A DNA stretch of 64,000 bases, from contig OMXV01000039.1 in the NCBI GenBank assembly GCA_900315075.1, positions 1 through 64,000 of the forward strand, in the 5' to 3' direction. Below are positions 44,924 to 54,926 of this stretch, in pieces. Source of the stretch: an uncultured Prevotellaceae bacterium. Its GTDB lineage: Bacteria; Bacteroidota; Bacteroidia; Bacteroidales; Bacteroidaceae. The notes beneath the pieces were generated by a model. The model saw nothing but the letters and a program-made list of their open reading frames with translations, ran no database searches and was not told the DNA's origin. The stretch's first letter is position 1. Every line of letters starts with the position of its first letter. The position numbers and the translations under genes are program-made.

Positions 44924-45072
44924 TGTTAGTTAGGAGTTTGCAGCAAAGGCTTGATAGATTACAGAATTCTCTGCATTATAACTTCTTCAGAAGACATGAT
45001 GCCTAAAATATGTTCTTCAGCATAAACCATCATTTTACTTCATTTTTGCTTGCTCGATTGCTGATTTTTCAC

Positions 45073-45080
45073 TATATTTG
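45073..45080 (+). promoter_or_regulatory. Promoter -7 box of the 45106 gene
   Basis: TATATTTG, 25 bases before the start codon at 45106. Possible -33 at 45045-45048 is slightly far. Confidence 0.55.
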
Positions 45081-45105
45081 CTACCGATAAAGAAAGAATA
45101 AAGCG

Positions 45106-45498
45106 ATGGAAACCAGCACCATTCTTGTCATACTGCTGAGCATTCTCGAGGTGAGTCTCGTGTTCACCTTCAGAAAGAAGAAATTCGACTTCGGAGAGTT
45201 TCTCTCATGCCAAATACCCGCTTTTCTGCAGGTGTCGTTCCTCGATTTCATTTTCTTTGAAGACTTTCCTGTTAGTCCATGGCTTTACATCGCCATTACA
45301 GGCGGAAGTCTGCTGCTCTTTGTCCTCTTTGCCGATAAGGAGTATAAACCAAAAACCACACCGGGCTGGATGTGGTTCGTGGCAGTGAGTCTGATGATTA
45401 CATCTATTGTGGCTGTACTTATTGAGACATTTTTAGAGGCTTTGAAGGATACAGATTTTAAAGATAATGACGGGCCAGGGTGGGTTCCAGACGATTAG
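45106..45498 (+). CDS. Small membrane protein of unknown function
   Basis: A 130-residue protein with about four hydrophobic segments (residues about 5-22, 35-52, 58-76 and 87-110) and an acidic C-terminal tail KDTDFKDNDGPGWVPDD. No family is recognised. It has its own promoter and a strong terminator, so it is probably a real single gene. Confidence 0.65.
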   Translation: METSTILVILLSILEVSLVFTFRKKKFDFGEFLSCQIPAFLQVSFLDFIFFEDFPVSPWLYIAITGGSLLLFVLFADKEYKPKTTPGWMWFVAVSLMITSIVAVLIETFLEALKDTDFKDNDGPGWVPDD

Positions 45499-45505
45499 TT
45501 ATTTT

Positions 45506-45530
45506 AGGATGCTTCAAAGGCATCCTTTTT
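45506..45530 (+). terminator. Rho-independent terminator
   Basis: AGGATGC (45506-45512) pairs with GCATCCT (45520-45526), loop of 7, followed by TTTT. Confidence 0.9.
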
Positions 45531-45560
45531 AATGTCTTTTTCAGTATAACGCACACCCAT

Positions 45561-45568
45561 TATCTTTG
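45561..45568 (+). promoter_or_regulatory. Promoter -7 box before the tape-measure remnant
   Basis: TATCTTTG, 55 bases before the remnant start at 45624. The stretch 45499-45856 holds this, the remnant, the terminator above and the promoter of the carboxylesterase gene at 45820-45827 (TACCTTTG). Confidence 0.5.
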
Positions 45569-45623
45569 CCATAAATAATGTCTTGTTTGTTGCTGTATTA
45601 CAGCAACTTCTATCACACAATTT

Positions 45624-45776
45624 ATGGCAAAGTTAAAACCGGATTATATCAACTGGGTGCTCAATCTCAATGCCCAGCAGGTGCATACCGAGATTGCGCT
45701 GGATGAACGCCTCACAAATGTTGTTATTGGTGCAGTAGTGAACATGCTAACAGTTCATAATATTGCATCCTCCTAA
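45624..45776 (+). pseudogene. Remnant of a phage tail tape-measure protein gene
   Basis: A 50-codon frame beginning MAKLKPDYINWVLNLNAQQ. This opening matches from memory the N-terminus of Bacteroides prophage tape-measure proteins (KPDYIxWVLxLNAxQ), which run to more than a thousand residues. After about 22 residues the similarity fades and the frame stops at 45776. It is most likely what remains of an excised or decayed prophage. No other phage gene is nearby. Confidence 0.5.
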
Positions 45777-45856
45777 CATAAAAAATCCATATTGTTTACC
45801 CATTTTTGTTTTTTCTTTGTACCTTTGTCTCCACGAAACCTAAATATATGATCGAT

Positions 45857-47434
45857 ATGAAAATCAAGAACCAACTATTGCTTATCTGCTGCTTGTTGAT
45901 GGCGGCAATGAATGTACAGGGGCAGCCGCTCTTGAAAACCCATGTTGAAACTGGCGATGTGGAGGGCATCCAAGAAGGAGACCTCGCTATCTATAAAGCC
46001 ATACCATATGCTGCACCTCCCATTGGTGAATTGCGTTGGCGGGAACCCCAGCCACCCAAACCCTGGCAGGGCGTGCTTAAAAAAGACGACTTCGGCCCCT
46101 GGCCGCCACAGCCATCGCGCCGTGATGGTTCACAGCCTGTGATGAGTGAGGATTGCCTATATCTTGGCATTGCTACACCTGCCACTTCTGTCAATGACAA
46201 GTTGCCTGTGATGGTATGGATTCATGGCGGTGGATTCCAGACAGAACATTACGGCGGCGACTTGTGGAAACTCCTTGCACAGCGTGGCGTGGTTATCGTC
46301 AGCGTGGAATATCGCACGGGAGCACTTGGATTTATGGCCCATCCCGATTTGTCGAGAGAATCCAAAGGACATTCCGGCAACTACGGTCTTTTAGACCAGA
46401 TTTTCGCCCTGAAATGGGTGCAGCGCAATATTGCCAATTTCGGTGGCGACCCCTCCAAAGTGACTATATTCGGTGAGAGTGCTGGTGCCATAAGTTGCAG
46501 CATCCTTTGTGCCTCGCCACTGGCAAAGGGACTCTTCCACGGTGTGATCAGTCAGAGCGGTGGTTCTTTTGCTCCTTGGAGCGACCAACCTCGTTCATTG
46601 GTCGTCAATGCATCGCAGAAAGGAGCTGAACAGCAGGGCATTGCATTCCAAAAGCATTTCGGAAAGAATTCTGCAAGGGAGCTTCGACGGATGGACTCGC
46701 GCGAACTTGTTGGCGATGATGCTGGTTTCTATGGTTTCTGGCCTTGTGTCGATGGTTATGTGATTACCGACGACCTCTACCGTCTCTATGAGCGCGGGGA
46801 GTACAACGACGTGCCTGTCATTGTGATGACCAATAGTGATGAGGGTGTGCTCTTCTCCAGAAGCATCCAACCTGAAGACTACAAAAAGTCCGTCGAAGGC
46901 ATCTTCGGACCTTTTGCCGAAGAAGCATTGAATGTATATCCAGGCAATACCGTTGATGAGGCTTTCCATGGCAATGCCGATGCCTTCCGCGATATAGGGT
47001 TCGCATGGCCTTCATTCTCATGGGTTCGACTGCAGGCAAAGACTGGAAAGAGTCCCGCCTATGCTGCTTTCCTGGCTCAGCCCTCCACGATGAGTTTCTC
47101 ACAAGACCCACGCCGTGTGGGAGTGGCACATGCCGATGATATCCTCTACCTGAATGGGACATTCCTATCGCAGCCCGACAAATTCCCCGAAGAAGCTAAA
47201 GTGGCAGAGATGATGCAGCAATATTGGGTCAACTTTGCTAAAACGGGTAATCCCAATGGTGAGGGACTGCCTTATTGGCCGGCGTTTGATGAGACCAAAC
47301 CCACCACGATGCAGTTCAGCAATGGCGGCTCGCTTATCATGGTGCCCAATCGCGACAAACTCGATTTCATCGACCGTTTCTATAAATGGAAACGTGAAGA
47401 GACCGAAAAACAGCGCAAAACAACAGGCAAATAG
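45857..47434 (+). CDS. Type B carboxylesterase
   Basis: About 525 residues, secreted (signal peptide MKIKNQLLLICCLLMAAMNV). The carboxylesterase family pattern is complete: YKAIPYAAPPIGELRW, EDCLYLGIATP, oxyanion loop HGGGF, and nucleophile motif FGESAGA with Ser at about residue 208; a Glu and His follow. It cleaves esters, possibly on plant polysaccharides or lipids. An ATG at 45848 is also possible. A TACCTTTG box at 45820-45827 precedes both. Confidence 0.92.
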   Translation: MKIKNQLLLICCLLMAAMNVQGQPLLKTHVETGDVEGIQEGDLAIYKAIPYAAPPIGELRWREPQPPKPWQGVLKKDDFGPWPPQPSRRDGSQPVMSEDCLYLGIATPATSVNDKLPVMVWIHGGGFQTEHYGGDLWKLLAQRGVVIVSVEYRTGALGFMAHPDLSRESKGHSGNYGLLDQIFALKWVQRNIANFGGDPSKVTIFGESAGAISCSILCASPLAKGLFHGVISQSGGSFAPWSDQPRSLVVNASQKGAEQQGIAFQKHFGKNSARELRRMDSRELVGDDAGFYGFWPCVDGYVITDDLYRLYERGEYNDVPVIVMTNSDEGVLFSRSIQPEDYKKSVEGIFGPFAEEALNVYPGNTVDEAFHGNADAFRDIGFAWPSFSWVRLQAKTGKSPAYAAFLAQPSTMSFSQDPRRVGVAHADDILYLNGTFLSQPDKFPEEAKVAEMMQQYWVNFAKTGNPNGEGLPYWPAFDETKPTTMQFSNGGSLIMVPNRDKLDFIDRFYKWKREETEKQRKTTGK

Positions 47435-47542
47435 TAGGGTGTATTGAGTACACTTTTAAAAGTCGGCTTAATCAACTACAGGGCATACTTAATGTATGCC
47501 CGTATTTTTGGCAATTGTGAGCGCTGTAATAAATCAGAAAAG

Positions 47543-47914
47543 ATGAAAAGAAAACTTCTGATGTCGTTGGTTGGCATCATCGTCTTGATTCCAATCGGAC
47601 TCTATTCCAGACATATCAGCTGGCTCCCGAAAGAAACGGGTGATGCACTTTGGGTCATGATGGTCTTTTGTTTTTGGCGAATCATCTTGGTCAGGAAAGA
47701 TCTATCTCTTGTTGCATTAATTAGTTTGACACATTCTTATATTGTGGAATTCTCACAGCTGATTTGTTGGCCTTGGCTGGTGTCGTTCCGGAGCACATTT
47801 ATCGGCCACATGATGCTTGGTCAAGGTTTTTTATGGATAGACCTTTTGGCTTTTCTGATAGGCATTGCCCTCATTTATTGGGTATTCTATGTCGTTGAAC
47901 AAAGATTAAAATAA
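47543..47914 (+). CDS. DUF2809 membrane protein
   Basis: A 123-residue protein with four hydrophobic segments, of the DUF2809 family (YSRHISWLPKETGDALWVMMVF, and SLTHSYIVEFSQL). Function is unknown. The start is set at MKRKLLM because residues upstream of it do not match the family; the longer frame begins at 47444. Confidence 0.8.
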   Translation: MKRKLLMSLVGIIVLIPIGLYSRHISWLPKETGDALWVMMVFCFWRIILVRKDLSLVALISLTHSYIVEFSQLICWPWLVSFRSTFIGHMMLGQGFLWIDLLAFLIGIALIYWVFYVVEQRLK

Positions 47915-47999
47915 ATGGCTCTCGGCATACACCTTTGCCCTGTCATGGAAACCAGAATGTTCCATATATGGCCATACTTCGTCAATTTGACCAGTCTCA

Positions 48000-49562
48000 T
48001 CAATCCTCCACAATCGTAATCCTCCCTTGTAGTTTGGCATACGTGTTGCCGAGTTTGCCACTAAGAGTGTTCTCGAGATAATCGGCGAGGACATCGCGGC
48101 TGAGGGTTGTGGTATTCTTGAGTAGTGTACAGTCTTTTAATATCCCGTCGAAACCACCGCTATTGTAGTAGTCGGTAGTGCTCACGCTATACTTCTTGTT
48201 TGGGTCAATAGGCACATATTGGCCTGTGGCAGCATCAAGCACCTCTATGTTGCTGACGGTGTTGCTCACACTGTGGATGGTGTAACGCATTCCCGACACC
48301 TGAGGGAAATTGCCGTCCTCCTCAGGCGCAGCGGCAGTACATCTCTCAAGCATGGTAATGAGTAGGCTCCCAGGAACTTCCAGCATGCATAAGCGGTTGT
48401 CGAAGGGCAGCACGTTGGTCACATCGCCATAGGTGATATCGCCTGCGGTGATATTATTGCGGATACCACCACCATTATATAGTCCGATGTCTGCGTTCAA
48501 TGCATGGCGGAAAGCATCAGCCACAAGGTCTGCCATGTTGGTCTCGGCGCGGCGCACCTGGCGCACACCGGCAGCGTCGATGATGTTCAGTGCATAGTCA
48601 CTTGTAGCCAACTGACGCGAGGTCACTTGCTCCAACAAGGCTTTGATGCTGTCGGTGGTCTGTGTCACAGTGGCGTTTTGGTAAGGAATGTCGGCTGTGG
48701 GAAGAAGGGTATTGGAAATCTCGCCGTCTTTTGAGATGATCAGTTTTCCGATATTGGCGAATTGCGTGCCTGTCTGTGTGATTTTCACCATCTTTCCATC
48801 GAGGTTTTTCACCTCGTTATATGGAATCGTTGAATGAGAATGACCATCGAGCACGAAGTCGATACCCCGTGTGGCGGCAACCATCTGGTGTGAGTCGATG
48901 TTCATCTCTGAGGTCTGCTCACCCACATGCGAGAGCAGTATCACATAGTCGGCACCTTCGCCGCGGGCATTGATGACAGCTTGTTGGATAACCCTATAGA
49001 AAGTGTTGGGGCGGAGGTCATAGAGTTGTTTGCCTGCCTCATCATAGAATGAGTAACTCTCTGCCCTCATCGTTTCTGGGGTGCAGACGCCGATAAAGGC
49101 CACACGCTTCGGTCCGTATTGGCAGATGATATAAGGTGCATAGAAAGGGGTGGTGCTGCCAGCGTCGAAGAAGTTTGCACACACGATAGGCGCGTTGACT
49201 TGTGGCATCAGTTCTTTCATGCGGGGTGTGCTGTAGTCAAACTCGTGGTTGCCAAGTGTCACGGCAGTATAGCCGACGTTGCGCATGATATCCACGATAT
49301 ACTGGCCTTGTGAAATAGCACCGCTGGAACCTCCCTGTAGATAGTCGCCGCAGCTCACCACTGCAGCATAGGCAGTGTCACTCTGCACAATGGCATCGCG
49401 CAAACCGGCAATCTTGGCATAACCGTCGATACCACAATGCACATCGTTTTCATATAATATTACAATGCTTTTTGATTTCTGACTTGTACCCGTCAATGTA
49501 CCATGGCTTCTGCAACCACTCAACACGGCAATGGCCATCAATGCTAATAATATCTTTTTCAT
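48000..49562 (-). CDS. 5'-nucleotidase/UshA-like metallophosphatase lipoprotein
   Basis: A 520-residue lipoprotein (lipobox LSGC at Cys17). The N-terminal metallophosphatase domain shows YENDVHCGIDGYAKIAGLRD (D-x-H), VSCGDYLQGG, GNHEFDYST and DGHSHS. The C-terminal 5_nucleotid_C domain shows ALNADIGLYNGGGIRNNI and DNRLCMLEVPG. It hydrolyses nucleotides outside the cytoplasm. Promoter on the minus strand: TTG at 49618-49616 and TACTTTTG at 49597-49590. Confidence 0.93.
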   Translation of the reverse strand: MKKILLALMAIAVLSGCRSHGTLTGTSQKSKSIVILYENDVHCGIDGYAKIAGLRDAIVQSDTAYAAVVSCGDYLQGGSSGAISQGQYIVDIMRNVGYTAVTLGNHEFDYSTPRMKELMPQVNAPIVCANFFDAGSTTPFYAPYIICQYGPKRVAFIGVCTPETMRAESYSFYDEAGKQLYDLRPNTFYRVIQQAVINARGEGADYVILLSHVGEQTSEMNIDSHQMVAATRGIDFVLDGHSHSTIPYNEVKNLDGKMVKITQTGTQFANIGKLIISKDGEISNTLLPTADIPYQNATVTQTTDSIKALLEQVTSRQLATSDYALNIIDAAGVRQVRRAETNMADLVADAFRHALNADIGLYNGGGIRNNITAGDITYGDVTNVLPFDNRLCMLEVPGSLLITMLERCTAAAPEEDGNFPQVSGMRYTIHSVSNTVSNIEVLDAATGQYVPIDPNKKYSVSTTDYYNSGGFDGILKDCTLLKNTTTLSRDVLADYLENTLSGKLGNTYAKLQGRITIVED

Positions 49563-49589
49563 AGTGCGAATAATTAACCGTTATTTCTG

Positions 49590-49618
49590 CAAAAGTATAA
49601 AAATCTTTCGATATTCAA
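49590..49618 (-). promoter_or_regulatory. Promoter of the 5'-nucleotidase gene
   Basis: TTG and TACTTTTG on the minus strand with an 18-base spacer. Confidence 0.65.
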
Positions 49619-49752
49619 CACCTGTCAGCAACCTTTAGTATGTTTTAACAATCAAAAAACACTGAAAACCATCCGATATGTACCTCCACTTCAAGTCACT
49701 CACTATTTTTAGGTATTCATTCTGACCTTAAAATTATCACAATTTTTAGGTA

Positions 49753-49783
49753 TTGTGCTATTCCTTTTGCCTCCGTACCTTTG
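49753..49783 (+). promoter_or_regulatory. Promoter of the receptor/M16 operon
   Basis: TTG at 49753-49755 and TACCTTTG at 49776-49783 with a 20-base spacer. It lies inside the longest frame and so places the receptor start at 49813 or 49819. Confidence 0.75.
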
Positions 49784-49812
49784 CATCCGAAATTAAAGCA
49801 CGATATTTCTTC

Positions 49813-52782
49813 ATGCACATGAGAATAATTGCCCTTGTGTGGGTGCTCTGCTTGGTGGTAGGAACAATTAAAGCACAGGGCGTGGATTTGACTGGTAAAG
49901 TGATAGATGATGTGGGACAACCAGTAGAATTTGCTACAATCCTGATTGGTGAGCATGCTCTATGGGCTGTCAGCGATGAAGATGGTCGCTTCAACATCAA
50001 GCATGTACCACAAGGAAAGACAAACCTTGTGGTACAATGCCTTGGTTATGCAAAGATCACACTCTCCATCGACATAAAGTCGGGTATGGCACCTCTGCAT
50101 ATCCAAATGAAAGCCGATAATTTAGGTCTCGATGAAGTGGAGGTGGTGGCACAGCGTAAAACAGATGTCGCCACAACTACTTATACTATCGACCGCAACG
50201 CCCTCGACAATCAACAGATTCTCAATGTCAGCGACATACAAACGCTGCTGCCTGGAGGAAAAACAATAAATAGCACGCTGATGAATGACGCTCGTATTAC
50301 CCTGCGTGGCAACACAGGAGAAAAGGGCAATGCCTCGTTTGGTACAGCTATAGAGGTGGATGGTGCCCGATTGGGTAATAATATGGAGACTGGCGAGACA
50401 ATGGCAGCAAGCACCCGTACCATCAGTGCCTCCAACATTGAGAGTGTGGAGGTGGTGTCGGGCATCGCCTCGGTGGAACATGGCGATTTGAGTAATGGCG
50501 TAGTGCGCGTAAACACGCGAAAAGGAAAGTCGCCTTTCATTGTCGAGGGGAAAATCAATCAACACACTCGACAAATTGCCGTTAACAAAGGTTTTGACTT
50601 AGGAAAGAAGGCTGGTGTACTTAACGTGTCGATGGAACATGCACAGTCGTTCTCCGATGCTGCATCACCACATACCGCCTATCAGCGCAACATCCTTTCA
50701 GCACATTATATGAAGGTGTGGATGACGGGAAAGTCGCCTTTGACGCTGAACGCTGGCATTTCTGCAAATGTCGGAGGCTACAACTCCGAGGCCGACCCTG
50801 ACGAGGACTTAGACGACTATGTACGTCGACATGACAATAATTTCCGCGCCAATATCGAGTTGAAATGGTTGCTCAATCGCCCATGGCTGACAAACCTCAC
50901 ATTGAAAGCATCTGCCTCGTATGCAGACAAGAAGACCAAGGACTATTACAATACCAGCAGTGCTGCCACTCAACCCTATATCCACGCTATGGAGGATGGG
51001 TATCATATCGCCGAAGAATATGACGTGAATTCTGATGCTGACATCCTGCTTAGTCCCACAGGCTATTGGTATGTAACACGGTTTTCCGACAGCAAACCGC
51101 TCAATTATTCCGCACAACTGAAAGGCGACCTCACACGGCGTTTTGGCAATATCCTCAATACATTCCTCGTAGGGGCCGAACTCACTGGCGGTCACAACTT
51201 AGGACGCGGTGTTTATTATGGTAATCTATCATACGCTCCCACCTGGCGTGAATACCGATACGATAATCTTCCCGCTATGAACAACCTTGCTCTCTATGCC
51301 GAGGACAAGGTGGTAGTGCCCACATCGGCACTATCCTCTCTGGAGGTCACGGCGGGTGTCAGGGAAGACCTCACTTTTGTGGGAGGCTCCGACTATGGCA
51401 CTGTAGCAAGTCTTTCGCCCAGGACAAATGCTCGTTATGTGTTCTGGCGTTCACGTCGTGTATGGGTATCCGACTTGGTCGTACATGCTGGTTGGGGTAA
51501 GTCCGTAAAACTGCCATCCTTCCAGGTTCTCTATCCGTCGCCTTCTTATAGCGACCATCTGGCATTCACGCCGGGAAGCACTGTCGACAACAAATCGTTC
51601 TATGCCTATCATACACATGTTTCTCAAGCTGTCTATAATAAAAGCTTGAGCTGGCAATACACCAATCAAACCGATATCGGTGTGGAGATGAAAGTCCTCG
51701 GCACACGGGTAAATGTGTCGGCTTTCTACCACAAGACCTTCAACCCTTATATGGCGACTTCGCTCTATTCGCCCTTTGCGTATCTCTTCACAGGACAGGC
51801 AGCTTTGGAGCGATGTGGCATCCCATCTTCCGACCGTATTTATACCATCAATCGGCAGACTGGTGTTGTAACTGTCACCGACCGAACGGGAACTCTTAGC
51901 CCTGTCGTCCTTGATGGTAATGAACGACATACCTTACTTACCAATACTCGGTTTGTAAATGCCTCGCCCATAGAGCGCTACGGACTGGAGTGGATTGTCG
52001 ATTTCAGGCAAATCCATGCACTGCGAACGTCTGTGCGTATTGACGGTAACTATTACTATTATAAGGGTCTCGACGAAACGTTTTTTGCTGATGTACCCAT
52101 TGGCTTGCAAACTACAATGTCAACCGGACAACCGTATGGCTATATAGGGTATTATCAGGGTAGCAATGCCAACTCCACAGGGTATAGTGCCAACGCTTCG
52201 GTAGCCAACGGTACTATCAATAGCCAGGTGAATACCAATCTTACTCTTTCCACACACATTCCCAAACTAAGGATGATTGTGGCATTGAGAGTAGAAACTT
52301 CGTTGCTAAGCCATAGTCGTCCCCTCTGCCAGTTGAGCAATGGCACACGTGGCGTCGTGCTTGAAAAACCGACAGATTATTTCGGCGAATCTTACGATGG
52401 TAATTCTCGTGATCACTATATTGCTGTCTATCCTGAGTATTACAGCACTTGGGATAATCCCAATGAACTCATTCCCTTTTTCGAGAAATTCCTATGGGCA
52501 CGCGACAACGATAAGGCGCTCTACAATGACCTCACCCGTCTGGTGGTGAAAACAAACTATGCATATATGATGAACCCCGACCATCTCTCAGCTTATTATT
52601 CTGCCAATCTCAGCGTAACGAAAGAAATAGGCGACCATGTGTCGGTATCGTTTTATGCCAATAATTTCTTCAATAATATGGGAAAAGTACATTCCTCGAA
52701 AACAGGACTCGACACTTCGCTCTTTACGGGCAGTTACATCCCCAAATTCTATTACGGACTGTCATTAAGACTAAAGATATGA
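49813..52782 (+). CDS. TonB-dependent receptor
   Basis: About 989 residues, outer membrane. Signal peptide (RIIALVWVLCLVVGTIKAQ), carboxypeptidase-like domain (GKVIDDVGQPVEFATILIG), plug (TIDRNALDNQQILNVSDIQT to VEVVSGIASVEHGDLSNGVV), then a large barrel ending LSLRLKI. No STN or SusD partner, so it is not a classic SusCD glycan system. It heads a run of six genes that ends with an M16 protease. Its stop overlaps the next start by 4 bases. Confidence 0.92.
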   Translation: MHMRIIALVWVLCLVVGTIKAQGVDLTGKVIDDVGQPVEFATILIGEHALWAVSDEDGRFNIKHVPQGKTNLVVQCLGYAKITLSIDIKSGMAPLHIQMKADNLGLDEVEVVAQRKTDVATTTYTIDRNALDNQQILNVSDIQTLLPGGKTINSTLMNDARITLRGNTGEKGNASFGTAIEVDGARLGNNMETGETMAASTRTISASNIESVEVVSGIASVEHGDLSNGVVRVNTRKGKSPFIVEGKINQHTRQIAVNKGFDLGKKAGVLNVSMEHAQSFSDAASPHTAYQRNILSAHYMKVWMTGKSPLTLNAGISANVGGYNSEADPDEDLDDYVRRHDNNFRANIELKWLLNRPWLTNLTLKASASYADKKTKDYYNTSSAATQPYIHAMEDGYHIAEEYDVNSDADILLSPTGYWYVTRFSDSKPLNYSAQLKGDLTRRFGNILNTFLVGAELTGGHNLGRGVYYGNLSYAPTWREYRYDNLPAMNNLALYAEDKVVVPTSALSSLEVTAGVREDLTFVGGSDYGTVASLSPRTNARYVFWRSRRVWVSDLVVHAGWGKSVKLPSFQVLYPSPSYSDHLAFTPGSTVDNKSFYAYHTHVSQAVYNKSLSWQYTNQTDIGVEMKVLGTRVNVSAFYHKTFNPYMATSLYSPFAYLFTGQAALERCGIPSSDRIYTINRQTGVVTVTDRTGTLSPVVLDGNERHTLLTNTRFVNASPIERYGLEWIVDFRQIHALRTSVRIDGNYYYYKGLDETFFADVPIGLQTTMSTGQPYGYIGYYQGSNANSTGYSANASVANGTINSQVNTNLTLSTHIPKLRMIVALRVETSLLSHSRPLCQLSNGTRGVVLEKPTDYFGESYDGNSRDHYIAVYPEYYSTWDNPNELIPFFEKFLWARDNDKALYNDLTRLVVKTNYAYMMNPDHLSAYYSANLSVTKEIGDHVSVSFYANNFFNNMGKVHSSKTGLDTSLFTGSYIPKFYYGLSLRLKI

Positions 52783-53150
52783 GAAAAATCCTATTGCTGC
52801 TCTGCATGATGACAATAATTAGCGCATGCGACTACGACGAGGACATCATCCTCTGCGATGTTACCGTGCAGTTGGTCTATCCTCAGAATTCCATCGAACC
52901 TTATCAAGGGGTACGCGTGGAACTGAAGGATGCCACAGCCTCGATTTTCGTTGATTCCACCGATGCTTCAGGTGTGGCGTGTTTCCATGTGCCACCAGGC
53001 ATCTACGAGGCTTCAAGCACCGACCAGTTGCTTACCTATGAGTGGCGTTATTTCTTTAATGGTGTGAAGAGCCTGAACATCATTTCGCCCGACAGCACCA
53101 ACCACATCGACATTCCCCTCACCATGTCACGGAAAAGAGTGGTACATTGA
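52779..53150 (+). CDS. Small lipoprotein with a beta-sandwich domain
   Basis: A 123-residue lipoprotein (lipobox IISAC, Cys17). The mature part is a carboxypeptidase-regulatory-like beta-sandwich (VRVELKDATASIFVDSTDAS, then GVACFHVPPGIYEAS). It starts inside the stop of the TonB receptor gene and so is made with it. It probably sits on the receptor at the outer membrane. No specific family is named. Confidence 0.75.
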   Translation: MRKILLLLCMMTIISACDYDEDIILCDVTVQLVYPQNSIEPYQGVRVELKDATASIFVDSTDASGVACFHVPPGIYEASSTDQLLTYEWRYFFNGVKSLNIISPDSTNHIDIPLTMSRKRVVH

Positions 53151-53217
53151 ATCTTTGGTATCTATATTTAAAGTATCATACCGTCTATCGCATCTATTAT
53201 CAATAATTATAAATCAA

Positions 53218-53715
53218 ATGAAACAATTATTATCAATCCTTACGATGGCAGCATTGCTGCTGGTTCCCAGTCCTACAAGGGCGGAGGACTTTATCGAAGT
53301 ACAGTTCCTCGTTTTAACCCAAAACGATGGCACTGTCAGTAAATTTGCGCTGAACAAGGCCCCAGAACTTTCATTTAATGGCAATCAACTGGTGATTTCC
53401 TGTGAGGGAGACGAACTTTCCACAGACCTCTCTGATGTAGAAAACTACTCCTTTGTGACAGAGAAAATCCCCACAGCTGTCAAACCAATCACTATTGGCG
53501 AAGGTAACGATATGTCGGATGTGGCCTTCCATAATGCACAAATCTCAGGTTTGAAAGTCGGCACTCATGTCACCGTCTTTGACATCAATGGCAAGGCTCT
53601 CAACACCCTAAGCGCCGATGCCGAGGGAAAGGTACAAATAGATTTGTCAAATCTCCCAAGGGGCATCTTTATTCTTCGCACTCCCACCAAGAGTTTTAAA
53701 ATGGTGAATAGGTGA
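53218..53715 (+). CDS. Secreted protein with Bacteroidetes C-terminal tail
   Basis: A 165-residue protein from MKQLLSILTMAALLLVPSPT. The signal peptide is followed by a region like that at the start of the DUF4876 gene downstream (both have short NDGTVSKFALNKAP / HTDGTVDTIPTSAVSKVSF motifs), and by a tail TVFDINGKALNTLSADAEGK, then LPRGIFILRTPTKSFKMVNR, of the type used by secreted proteins. Function unknown. It is the third gene of the operon. Confidence 0.75.
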   Translation: MKQLLSILTMAALLLVPSPTRAEDFIEVQFLVLTQNDGTVSKFALNKAPELSFNGNQLVISCEGDELSTDLSDVENYSFVTEKIPTAVKPITIGEGNDMSDVAFHNAQISGLKVGTHVTVFDINGKALNTLSADAEGKVQIDLSNLPRGIFILRTPTKSFKMVNR

Positions 53716-53789
53716 TAGGTCTTAGACCTGAAATATTTGACTATAGTCGAAATCTCGAAATCTCGAAATAACAATAAATATAAAAAGAT

Positions 53790-54914
53790 ATGAAAAAATT
53801 TTTACTTACAGTTGCTGCTATAGCAACGATGGCGCTTGGAGCAAGCGCACAAAACTGGAATATGATTGTCACTCATACCGATGGAACAGTAGATACCATA
53901 CCTACTTCGGCTGTGAGCAAAGTGTCGTTTAACATCCCCGATGTAAATGCCGATCAGGTCATCGTCAAGGAACTTTACTTCGGTGGTTGCCCAAAAGACG
54001 AAGGTTCTGGTGCCTTTCAGCAGGACAAAGGATTTATTCTCTACAACAATTGCGGTCAGCAGGCCGTAGTCAATAACTTGGCTATAGGTTTTTGCAACCC
54101 TTACAATGCTCATGGCAGTAATGACTGGTATGATGAGAATGGTGTGCTCTATTATGAGGATAAGAATTTCCTGCCAGCCAATGATGGCGTCTGGTATCTC
54201 AATGCCCCATTAGTGATAGAGCCTTATTCGCAAGTGGTGGTCAGTTGTATGGGCTCTGTGGATAACACACAGACTTACTCTCAGTCGGTCAACTATGCCA
54301 ATCCCGATTACTATTGTATGTACGATCCTGAGTCTGGTTACACCCAGGCAAGCTATTATCCCACACCTTCAGAGCTAATTCCCACCTCGCACTATCTGAA
54401 AGCTATTCGCATCGGACAATCCACGGCATGGGCACTCAGCTTCTCTTCGCCTGCTTTCTACATTTTCCGACCTGTCAATACCGACCTTGCCGTCTATGGC
54501 GCTGATGCCGACAATATCATCTTCGCACCCAACTCCAAACAGTCAAATTCCGACCGCTGCTTGAGTATTCCGCGTGAGTGGGTAATCGATGGTGTAGAGG
54601 TCTATGCAAAGGCTAATGTCAGTTCGAGCCAAAAACGTCTCACAGCTGATGTCGATGCAGGTTATGTGGAATTTGTCAACAAACTCGGCTATAGTGTCTA
54701 TCGTAATGTAGATAAAGAAATGACCGAGGCTTTGCCAGAGAATGAGGGAAAACTGGTCTATGGCTACAACTTGGGAGTTGACGACTCCACCGATCCCAGC
54801 GGTATCGATGCAGAGGCGTCCATCAAAAATGGGGCGCATATTATCTATTTGGATACCAATAATTCAACCAACGATTTCCACATGCGTCAAAAATTCTCAC
54901 TCCGTGGAGAATGA
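53790..54914 (+). CDS. DUF4876 secreted protein
   Basis: A 374-residue exported protein recognised as DUF4876. Visible are VIVKELYFGGCPKDEG, QQDKGFILYNNCGQ and ANDGVWYLNAPLVIEPYSQ. The family is found only in Bacteroidetes, next to TonB receptors, as here; the function is unknown. A lamin-tail-like surface domain is plausible. It is followed 12 bases later by the DUF6850 gene. Confidence 0.83.
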   Translation: MKKFLLTVAAIATMALGASAQNWNMIVTHTDGTVDTIPTSAVSKVSFNIPDVNADQVIVKELYFGGCPKDEGSGAFQQDKGFILYNNCGQQAVVNNLAIGFCNPYNAHGSNDWYDENGVLYYEDKNFLPANDGVWYLNAPLVIEPYSQVVVSCMGSVDNTQTYSQSVNYANPDYYCMYDPESGYTQASYYPTPSELIPTSHYLKAIRIGQSTAWALSFSSPAFYIFRPVNTDLAVYGADADNIIFAPNSKQSNSDRCLSIPREWVIDGVEVYAKANVSSSQKRLTADVDAGYVEFVNKLGYSVYRNVDKEMTEALPENEGKLVYGYNLGVDDSTDPSGIDAEASIKNGAHIIYLDTNNSTNDFHMRQKFSLRGE

Positions 54915-54926
54915 TATTTTCCTGAA

